Assembly: GCF_014839805.1 (NCBI RefSeq)
Contig: NC_051120.1
Span: 5,208,001 to 5,272,000 of the forward strand
Length of the DNA: 64,000 nucleotides
Direction: 5' to 3'
From: Manduca sexta
Taxonomy: Eukaryota; Arthropoda; Insecta; Lepidoptera; Sphingidae
Shown: positions 56,395 to 64,000 of the stretch, in pieces
Layout of the letters: the number at the start of each line of letters is the position of its first letter
Position numbering within the stretch: the stretch's first letter is position 1
Translations under genes and position numbers: made by a program
The notes under the pieces: model-generated
The model's database searches: none
Told to the model about the DNA's origin: nothing
The model's input: the letters and a program-made list of their open reading frames with translations, nothing else

Positions 56395-56755
56395 ATACTT
56401 ATACATATTAAAAAAAGTCCCCTGCTCTCTCTGTGTGTCATCAATTCTCCCAAAATCTACTGAACGGATTTTTATGAATTTTGATATGGAGATAGTTTAA
56501 GACCCTGGGAAGGTGTTTTTTTTTTTTTCCAATTGTTCACAATGTTTCTTATGTATAGTACTTATTTGCTATCTACTAGCTAGCTTAGTAACTAATGATA
56601 GCCTGGGGCTGTGGTTCCCTTAGGGTGTCAGGGGGGAACCCTGGGAAGGTTAGGTTAGGTTAGGAAGGCTACTTTCTATCTCGGAAAAATATATAGCGGG
56701 ACTTTTATCCCGGAAAGTCATTCACACAGGCGAAGCTGCCAGCTAAAGTCGTATA
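56395..56755 (+). repeat. Helitron-like remnant with short TTAGG run
   Basis: TCCCAAAATCTACTGAACGG and GGGACTTTTATCCCGGAAAG fit the plan of the non-autonomous Helitrons in this window; the ends are eroded. A GGTTAGGTTAGGTTAGG stretch near 56648 is a short telomere-like run. Confidence 0.5.
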
Positions 56756-56934
56756 TAAAAATCATACAAAGAATAATCTGTATGGAACCCTAAAAAGTTA
56801 GGTTTGTGATCACCGCTCCCTACTCATGTCGCCGGCTCGCGATGAACGATCGCGCGCTTTTTTTTGTCGGATGACTGGATACACTATAATATGTGTAGTG
56901 AAACGGTTTATGCTTCAAAAATGATTACAAGTAT

Positions 56935-57165
56935 TTTTTTGTACCTACACGGCCAAGTGAGCTCTCTGCACCTGATGGTAAGTGGAGTGGGATCCAATAG
57001 AATGTTGACTGAAGGGACGATTACCCCGCAGCGGTTGACACACAGCGGCCTGTTGGAACCGGATGTACACAGACTGATTCCGGAACATGACACACTTACG
57101 TGAACCACTATGCCGGGTTTGAACACCTTATGCACGGTAGTCGGTACCCGGGCATATAAAATATA
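56935..57165 (+). repeat. Dispersed repeat family C
   Basis: GCACCTGATGGTAAGTGGAG, AATAGAATGTTGACTG and GGTAGTCGGTACCCGGGCAT match the family in order. Confidence 0.7.
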
Positions 57166-57214
57166 TCCTACCACAAGCAAACTCTATAATAAAAGTAAAG
57201 TTCGTGAGCACGGT

Positions 57215-57345
57215 TTGCTTCAGAGCGGTTATGTATACGTAACTACCGCGCTGTGGTTTCAGGTTCGAGCCCCAGGTTGGAAAAAGCACTTTTTTAGCTC
57301 AGTGTCATTGCGGAACGTGGCATTATGTTTGGTAAAATGCTAATA
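57215..57345 (+). repeat. Possible tRNA-related SINE fragment
   Basis: GTTTCAGGTTCGAGCCCCAG contains a box B-like core, preceded by AGAGCGGTTATGTATACG. The tail resembles the third SINE type weakly. Confidence 0.4.
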
Positions 57346-57968
57346 TACACATGTTTCCTTCAACGTGGGACTCTTGTATCGTCATTTTAAATCGTGTTAC
57401 TTATGTTAAAATAAGTAAATGTTTGAAAATTATAATTACCACAAATTTATTATAATTGTCAAAAAGAAAATTTTTGGAATTACTTTTGTTTAAAAACGTA
57501 ATACTTAAAACGTTACTGCAGCCAGTATTTTTGCCTTCTAAAGAGTTTAATATTCAATATAACGGCTGCAACAGGAATCCAAAATAGCGAGATTTGATGA
57601 AAGAAAGTACTATAATATGGTATGTGTATAGATATGCCTATAAATCGAAGCAATCTTACTAAATACAAACAAACGCGGCTTAACACGTATACCTGCAAGG
57701 CGTAGTCAAAGCAAATCAAAAGCAGACTCAAACTCGGCTACCAAGGCATCATCAGCAAATAGAGAGAGCCTTAAGGGCATTCTCGGACGGCGTTTGACCA
57801 TTATCGAATTGTAAATGATATTGCCAAGTTATATGTTATAATATTATAATATATTTCGACGGTCCAAGAACAAAATCTCATCTGCAAAATGCTCTAGTTG
57901 CCGTGTGAAGTTAAGTGAAAATATAAATATCAATAACCCACCTCAAAATATAAATTAATTTTTTTATT

Positions 57969-58015
57969 GATAACAATCAATAATTTTGAACATTTCAAAA
58001 CTATTGATTGTTATC
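57969..58015. repeat. Near-perfect hairpin, 22-bp arms and 3-nt loop
   Basis: GATAACAATCAATAATTTTG plus AA is repeated inverted after CAT with one mismatch. Isolated in AT-rich DNA; no repeat relative seen in the window. Confidence 0.8.
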
Positions 58016-58569
58016 CAACCGATCGTGGATGGATTGATGGTCTTATAGGTAATTAGGGGATTTTATTACTTTCTTACTTATACGGCTACCAAAGCTGTCC
58101 TTCGAATAGAATGTCCGTGATTGCGAATAGACGGATTCGGCCTTGTAGACGGTATCCCTGATCTAACATATATTAATATTAATTCTGGTCAATTAATATT
58201 AACACACGAAGCTCAACTTAGTAACTAATTTCCTTGCTTTAAAGCGCCTAGGATCTACACTACAATACTCTATTATATAACGAATCGCTTTATATAATAT
58301 TTATATAATTACATAACCATTGACCCGCCAAGATAATATTAATACAATAATTACGCACTAATTGGCACTAGCTAATGACGCGACCAGTCGAACGGAATCT
58401 GTTAACATTCGACTCATTACGACATGTGCATACATAATGATTGTGTAATTGCGTCACACGCCTGGTAAATATTATATCGGCCACGTGTTCCGCATTATAA
58501 CGGTTAATTAGACACGCACTAAGACAAACAATGTCTATGTATATAAGACATAGCGTAGAAGTAGCGTAG
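58016..58569. other. Intergenic DNA, no gene seen
   Basis: AT-rich, including many TAATATTA words. No gene recognised. Confidence 0.5.
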
Positions 58570-58734
58570 CAGTGGGCGGTGAGTGAACTTTTTCAAAAGG
58601 TAACCCGAGCAAGTAAAACTGGCTTAGGTAGCAAATCGCGGCTAATTTAACAAAAAATCAAAAACTAAGACAAACATAAATAAACCTAAAAGGGAAGCCG
58701 GTAGGAATCGGGTTCTATAGACGCCTCGCCACTG
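58570..58734 (+). mobile_element. hAT-like MITE (family F), first of adjacent pair
   Basis: CAGTGGGCGG at the start and CGCCACTG at the end form short TIRs. The body has TTTTTCAAAAGGTAACCCGA and AAAGGGAAGCCGGTAGGAAT. Confidence 0.65.
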
Positions 58735-58745
58735 GTAGCTCCTAG

Positions 58746-58873
58746 CAGTGGCGAACGGTGAAATTCTCCAAAAGCGCACTACATATCGCGGCCAATTTCA
58801 CAGAAAATACAAACGTAAATACATCTAAAAGGGAAGCCGGTAGGTATCGAGTTATATGGATGCTACGCCACTG
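58746..58873 (+). mobile_element. hAT-like MITE (family F) with 8-bp TSD
   Basis: The ends CAGTGGCG and CGCCACTG are perfect inverted repeats. The flanks GCTCCTAG (58738-58745) and GCTCGTAG (58874-58881) match in 7 of 8 positions, as expected for hAT. The body is related to the 58570 copy. No coding region. Confidence 0.75.
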
Positions 58874-58881
58874 GCTCGTAG

Positions 58882-59274
58882 CATGCCTACGTTTCGTAGC
58901 TCGTAGCACCGTAGGTTCTAGTTGTAGCATTGTAGTCGCCTACGTTCATCAATGTTTTTAAATAGAACGCATATGTAAACCTTTTTTGTTAATTTTATTA
59001 CAGGTTTTGATAAAATTTTGAGATACATCGCCAGATACATACAGTCTTACTTATAAAGTTTTCACAAAGCTATGCTTAGTTAAAACACAATTTTACTCTA
59101 TAAATGTAAATCAAAACCCGCCATCCTACCTCTTAATAAGGTTTAAACTAGGAAACCGATGTTTTTGACAGAAATTTAAGCATTCTTAATTACCTCTTAA
59201 TTCTAATACAAATTTATAAGTAAGACTGAATACGAGTATGGCGGCCAATTCGAAACATGGGCTACAGTGGCGAA
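58882..59274. other. Intergenic DNA, no gene seen
   Basis: No recognised feature. Confidence 0.45.
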
Positions 59275-59430
59275 GGATGACATTTTCCAAAAGGTAACCC
59301 GACACAACTTATAGGTACTAATATGCATAAATGTACTCTACAAATCGTTCCAAAGAAAATTATATTTACATAAGCTACGAAAGGGAAGTCGGCACGAATC
59401 GAGTTTTATGGACCTCTTACCTCTGATGGA
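59275..59430 (+). mobile_element. hAT-like MITE (family F)
   Basis: It starts CAGTGGCGAAGGATGACATT and has CAAAAGGTAACCCGACACAA, ATATGCATAAATGTACTCTA and AAAGGGAAGTCGGCACGAAT; the right terminus is eroded. Confidence 0.65.
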
Positions 59431-59826
59431 CCACTATGGCAAGACAGCTTTCAAACCTTATGTATAATGCTCGCTATCCAATTTCGATCCGTATTTTTTT
59501 TTTATTAACGGCTCTGGTATAAAAAAATATACTGTGCACAATATTTTTTCTAAAATATCAGTTTGTATTTCTTTACAATTTTAATTTAGTCTAGTCAGAG
59601 CAGCGACAAGTCAGGGAAAATTAACGAATGCAGAAAAGAATGGCAAACCATTGCTTACACGGTCATAATGAAATTCAAAATCAAGGCAATACGAAACAAT
59701 TGCACGTTGCAAACGATTTTATTCCAATCGCATAGAGTAAAGGAAGTAACGGAAAAAAACTTCGCTGAATACAGATGAATCTATTAGTGACATACGGGTG
59801 GAAATTACAACGTACTATTGGTTAAA

Positions 59827-60510
59827 TAATATCAGCCCTGTATTATATACTGTCCCACTTTTGGACACGGGCCTCGTCTACTACTGAGAGGCATTATAGG
59901 CCTTAGGCCACCACGCTGGCCTAGTGCGGGTTGTTAGACTTCACACACCCTCGAAAATTCCTAAAAGAGAATTTCTCAGATATGCAGGTTTCCTCACAAT
60001 GCCGATGGCGTCCTTCGGTGCGCGGGGGCTTCTGAGCCCCCCCCCATAGGAGACGGGCCGTAAGGCGGCACCGCGCAGGGGCGGCTGCGGTCGCAGACTA
60101 GACACTTAAACGTCAGAGGAAGCCCGCAGCCGTCCCTAATGCGCCGAAGAGGGCCACCGCGGAGTTTTAGCTGGTAGGCCGTGCATAGGTTAAGTTGTAT
60201 ATAGGGTTAGGGACTCGGCCCGGCGGTCGCCTGAAGGTCACCATCAAATCCGGGCGGCTCAACGCCGGGCCGTAAGGCACGGTTACCCCAGCATAACCGC
60301 TCAGTCGCCCCCCACGAAGGCTGGGCGGTAGTAATAAGGCACTTTCTCCGCGAAACCAAAAAAAAAAAAAAAAGGTTTCCTCACAATGTTTCCTTCACCG
60401 TTAAAGCAAGCGACAATTCATAAATAATACACACATATTTTTTTAGAAAAGTCAGAGGTGCGGACTATTGTCTCGGTAGTCCGTTCCATAACCAACTAAG
60501 TTATTGCCGC
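59827..60510 (-). repeat. Family A SINE interrupted by a retroelement
   Basis: The 3' part (59827-60001) and the 5' part (60375-60510) of one SINE are separated by a GC-rich insertion. The repeated GGTTTCCTCACAATG marks the target site. Confidence 0.85.
60002..60374 (+). mobile_element. GC-rich retroelement tail with poly(A), 15-bp TSD
   Basis: 373 bp, starting CCGATGGCGTCCTTCGGTGC and ending in about 17 A residues, flanked by GGTTTCCTCACAATG at 59987-60001 and 60375-60389. No stop-free protein with known motifs. It looks like the 3' end of a GC-rich LINE (R1-like clades have such tails) or a SINE; the parent is not identified. Confidence 0.8.
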
Positions 60511-60644
60511 AGATACTAGGCTAAGGCTAACTTTTGGTTGGTAAAGAATTATTTTAAAAAAATATTGATAGTTTAAGTCGTTTATTGCAAAGTAGTAGGC
60601 GAAGGCTTCATATAACGTTCCTATCGGTTTCCCTTTATGTAGAA

Positions 60645-60958
60645 CTAGCGACTCGTCCCGGCTTCGCACGGGTGCAATGCTGATACTAAATACACTACAG
60701 AAAAACTGTGGACGTTGTATATAAAGACATAGCGGCCCGCTCTGGCTTCGCATGGGTAAAATGGGTAACAAAATATTTATTTTGTAAACAAAACAAGTAT
60801 TTCTCCACTATTTAATGGATGTTATTATTATACATATAAACCTTCCTCTTGAATCACTATCTATTAAAAAAAAACACATCAAAATCCGTTGCGTAGTTTT
60901 AAAGATTTAAACACACATAGGGACAGAGAAAGCGACTTTGTTTTATACTATGTAGTGA
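60645..60958 (-). mobile_element. Non-autonomous Helitron (family H1), long form
   Basis: On the minus strand it starts TCACTACATAGTATAAAACA after an A and ends GGGACGAGTCGCTAG before a T. It shares the doubled GCGAAGCC block with the copy at 21811-22106. Confidence 0.78.
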
Positions 60959-60959
60959 T

Positions 60960-61090
60960 GAATGTAGAATTTAATTATCATTAGAACGATTTGCAGACTG
61001 CATTTATACATATTAATTAGTATGTATATGTTATGTCGGGTTCCCTTTTGTAAAATTTCGCTTTCGCCACTGTTACAGAGGATTAATGAT
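60960..61090 (-). repeat. hAT-like MITE (family F) fragment
   Basis: ATTATCATTAGAACGATTTG and ATGTCGGGTTCCCTTTTGTA match family F in reverse; it ends near CGCCACTG. Confidence 0.55.
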
Positions 61091-61854
61091 ATACTTCTTC
61101 CTGATTAGGTACTTACAATCTGTATTGAAAGAGTTATGTTATTTTATCATATATTATTAATGCTTTAAGAGTGACAGTGACGTTTTATAAATGGTATTAA
61201 AAATCTTTATAAGTAATACGTAATCTTAATATTTAGGTAATTCGCGTTTTGTTTATACTTGGTAGAGAGTTATGGTTTCGTTGATAAATTATGTTTATAA
61301 ACACACCATAAATATTTCCATGCTTGATGAAATACAACCCCGTATGTCCCCAAGCAATCCTCTGCCAAAAGCAAACAGACAGACTGACTCGATTGTAGTC
61401 GCGTCGTTTACATACTGTTTACAGATACGAACAAAAATGCACGATATTCAATTGCAATACTGTATCTTCATTGTCTTATTGTATTGTATGGGACTTTGTT
61501 CACTATGACTCTGTCATACGCATTGCTGTTAGTTTTTTATAAGGTTTTATATATTGTTTACGCCATCTGGCTTTGGTATCACAAAAGTAAAGAATATTTA
61601 CCTATATTTTGTAATGTTTTGCAATTTATGCTCAATTTTATTGAAAATCCCCTTCTCCAAATCGTGCAAGAAACATTGTGTAAGTATTTCGGTTTAAAAT
61701 ACACATAACATACAACAAAATTTGCAGAGAAGTTGATGTATTTGCTGACAAATTACCATCTTTCAAAAAAGTTGTCTTGGCGTTGCTGAAGGGATGAATA
61801 TGTTGTATTCGTTTTTATAAATTTAATTGCTTTACTTATTACCAATTTTGTTAT
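61091..61854. other. Intergenic DNA, no gene supported
   Basis: Two overlapping plus-strand frames (61272-61508 and 61484-61708) are hydrophobic but AT-driven and match nothing I know. Confidence 0.45.
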
Positions 61855-62055
61855 TCTTTTAAATATTAAATATCATTTCATTTGTTTTTGTTTTAAGTTT
61901 GCTGTTTAATTTATGTAATATCTGCTTTTAAATTTTAAATATAATTTCATTCGTTTTAAGTTTTCTATTTAATTTATGTAATATATTCTTTAAATTTTAA
62001 ATATCATTTCGTTTGCTTTTGTCTTAAGTTTGTTGTATAACTTATGTAATATCAT
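61855..62055 (+). repeat. Tandem repeat, about 3 units of 65-70 bp
   Basis: AAATTTTAAATATCATTTC, then GTTTTAAGTTTGCTG and TAATTTATGTAATAT, recur three times with small length differences. Confidence 0.75.
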
Positions 62056-62389
62056 TCTCAATATGTTTATTTACCGAGAAAAATACACGTTATTATGTGT
62101 GCATGCTGTGACAACTTAAAGTGTTGTACATTGTATTATATTTTTTGTAACGATTTTTGTATCCATGCTACAATGTAACAACTACTGTTTGTCCAAATAA
62201 ATAAATAAATAACAATTACTGAATAATTTGATAATTTCATAACACTATACAAACATAATTTAAGATTGTACACTCACTTATACTTTAGAATAATTATTAT
62301 TTTTATGTTAGATATATTAAATACATGTGTGAAATTAAAACAGATGACTACGATATTAAAAACAGCTTAGTGTGGACATCATAATCATC

Positions 62390-62535
62390 ATCTTTCCGGG
62401 ATCAGTCTGTGTATATTGGGTTCCAAGAGGCCGGTATAATTGTGTCGACTGTCGAAGGGCAATCATCGCTCGTCAGTCGACATTTTATTGAATCCCACTC
62501 CTCTCAGTGCAGAGGGGTCTCTTTGGAGTGTTCAT
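62390..62535 (-). repeat. Dispersed repeat family C
   Basis: TTTCCGGGATCAGTCTGTGT, GTGTCGACTGTCGAAGGGCA and GTCAGTCGACATTTTATTGA match the family in reverse. Confidence 0.7.
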
Positions 62536-62605
62536 GTAAAAAGAAAACATCATTGTTAAAGAGAATGCTGTACCTGTTATTTGGATAAATAAATAAGTTG
62601 TTTAT

Positions 62606-62769
62606 CAGTGGTGAAAGGTGAAATTTTCCGGAAGTGAAGCCGACAAAACTTATAAGTACTAATATGCATAAATACTGTCTTCAAATAGCTCTAATGATAA
62701 TTCGATTTTACATAAACTCTGTATAAAGGGAAGCCGGCAATATTCAGGTTATTGGACCCTTAGCCACTG
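62606..62769 (+). mobile_element. hAT-like MITE (family F) with 8-bp TSD, inside family B
   Basis: The ends are CAGTGGTG and TAGCCACTG. The flanks TTGTTTAT (62598-62605) and CTGTTTAT (62770-62777) match in 7 of 8 positions. The right flank continues as family B sequence (GGGTGGTTGTATCGCTTACC). Confidence 0.72.
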
Positions 62770-63065
62770 CTGTTTATGGGTGGTTGTATCGCTTACCCAT
62801 CAGTCGAGCGTGTTCTCTTCGTCATTTTAAAAACATGAGGGAGAATATCTGTGTAAGCGAATCATTAGCAGCGACATTAAGACTTCTCGGTCTGCCGCCT
62901 GCTTCCGCATGAGTCATACGTGTCAGTGACTAATGACTGTAGAAACCATTATGAATTATGGTGAATGTGTGAGAAGTGCAAATAAGAGATTAGAAGGCGT
63001 AGTTATGATAGGTGCTTGAGTCTTTATAATTATTTATTATGTTTATTTATCAAAGATGATTTTTT

Positions 63066-63225
63066 TAATAATGGGTATGGCAATGTAACTGCACATTATG
63101 GTAAGTGGAGTGGCGTCCAATAGAATGTCGACTGACGAAGGATTATTAAACTTCGATAGTCGACAAAACTATGCCGGCCCGTTGGGATCGCGTATACACA
63201 AGCTGATCCCGGAATGCAACACTCT
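63066..63225 (+). repeat. Dispersed repeat family C
   Basis: CTGCACATTATGGTAAGTGG, AATAGAATGTCGACTGACGA and CGCGTATACACAAGCTGATC follow the family order. Confidence 0.7.
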
Positions 63226-63769
63226 TTTGTAAGTCTTTTATTATTTCATTTAACACCATAATTGTTACTATGCTTATCAAAATTCGTGTATACTTAAGAA
63301 ATCATTCTGACCAAAATGTGAGTAATAGTATAATTTATGATTAAGAAGGTACGTATAATTATGTATTAGCGAGTTAAATTTAGCAGCGATTTTGTTTCTT
63401 ACCTAAATTCAAGACGTATATATATTTAATATAATCTTTAAGTCTTTAAACTTAATCACGTTATCACAAAATATTAAAATTAAATAAATTCTTTATAATG
63501 AAACCTAAATCCGTTATCAAAATAAACGTACAAATAACCGATTCAAATGTAAATTATTTACTACGAACAAAAGCATCGGCAAAACTTTGCATGGCAATAA
63601 ACTTGAGCATTCACTCAAGCTGTGCTGTTCTCAAATGGAACTAATCACTTAATGCAGGTAAATCCATCGCTCGCAAACTTTCTGCCGTCTGTAAAATATT
63701 GAGAACTCTACCAAAGACTGCATATTGGACTCTACCATTTGTTAGTTTTGTAGTGTTAGGATTTAAGCC
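63226..63769. other. Intergenic DNA, no gene seen
   Basis: AT-rich; no recognised feature. Confidence 0.5.
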
Positions 63770-63807
63770 GATTTTTTTATATGTCGACGGCAAAGTGACC
63801 ACATTAA

Positions 63808-64000
63808 GCGGCGATAGCCTAGTTGGGTGTGGAACGGACTGCCGAGACGAATGTCCGCAGGTTCAAATCCCAAGGGCACACATCTCTGACTTTTCTAAAA
63901 TCATGTGTGTATTCTTTGTGAATTATCGTTCGCTTTAACGGTGAAGGAAAACATCGTGAGGAAACCTGCACATCTGAGAAGTTCTCTATGGGAATTTAGA
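63808..64000 (+). repeat. tRNA-derived SINE (family A), cut by window end
   Basis: Head with box A TAGCCTAGTTGG and box B GGTTCAAATCC, body to GAGAAGTTCTCTATGGGAAT at the window edge. The preceding 30 bp (GACGGCAAAGTGACCACATT) look like the start of a family C repeat. Confidence 0.85.

Noticed and set aside
56646..56665. Interstitial telomere repeat array (TTAGG)n
   Set aside because: Only about three units inside a Helitron-like remnant; too short to call telomeric.
61272..61708. Small membrane protein gene
   Set aside because: The frames are hydrophobic only because the DNA is T-rich. They overlap each other, and no relatives or signals support them.

Overview
The window looks like lepidopteran (moth or butterfly) genomic DNA, probably from one of the larger repeat-rich moth genomes. 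The reasons are AT-rich non-coding DNA, GT-AG introns, a tandem cluster of divergent gustatory receptors, cathepsin B-like digestive-type proteases, and a dense load of insect mobile DNA (BEL/Pao, Helitrons, tRNA-derived SINEs, MITEs). No bacterial features are present.

Layout. 1-15 kb: a gustatory receptor (Gr) cluster, all on the minus strand. It holds the first exon of one receptor running off the left edge, three intact four-exon genes (spans 3924-5982, 7669-9956, 12734-14549; 349, 350 and 349 aa) that arose by tandem duplication of a unit of about 3 kb, and a truncated first exon (6371-6958) stranded between units. Splice sites and exon lengths 2-4 (72, 154, 173 nt) are the same in all three. 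15-23 kb: no gene recognised, but SINEs, short non-autonomous Helitrons, a mariner-type MITE with a Helitron nested in it and a LINE tail with a clear target-site duplication. 24.5-28.7 kb: a decayed autonomous Helitron (minus strand) with a thiol-protease-like N-terminal domain, an HUH Rep domain and a PIF1-type helicase. 30.3-36.9 kb: a complete, apparently very young BEL/Pao retrotransposon (minus strand) with identical 197-bp LTRs, a 5-bp target duplication and one uninterrupted 1756-codon gag-pol reading frame. 38.3-45.7 kb: three intronless cathepsin B-like cysteine protease genes in tandem on the minus strand, each with signal peptide, complete catalytic triad and its own TATA-like box and poly(A) signal. 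45.8-64 kb: no host gene recognised; SINEs, Helitrons, hAT-like MITEs and other dispersed repeats.

The two host gene families fit chemosensory and proteolytic (possibly digestive) roles; nothing in the sequence shows that they work together. The rest is a layered record of transposition in which insertions can be ordered: SINE inside other repeats, LINE tail inside SINE, Helitron inside MITE.

The items most worth a second look are the BEL leader, where three 102-bp tandem units each carry an in-frame ATG and mimic the gag start; the SINE that seems to have carried 5' flanking DNA from another locus; the protease-like domain and altered Walker B of the Helitron; the MITE scars at the joints of the Gr duplication; and the cathepsin B-like trio lacking the occluding-loop histidines. 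All readings are by eye; family assignments rest on remembered motifs, not on searches.
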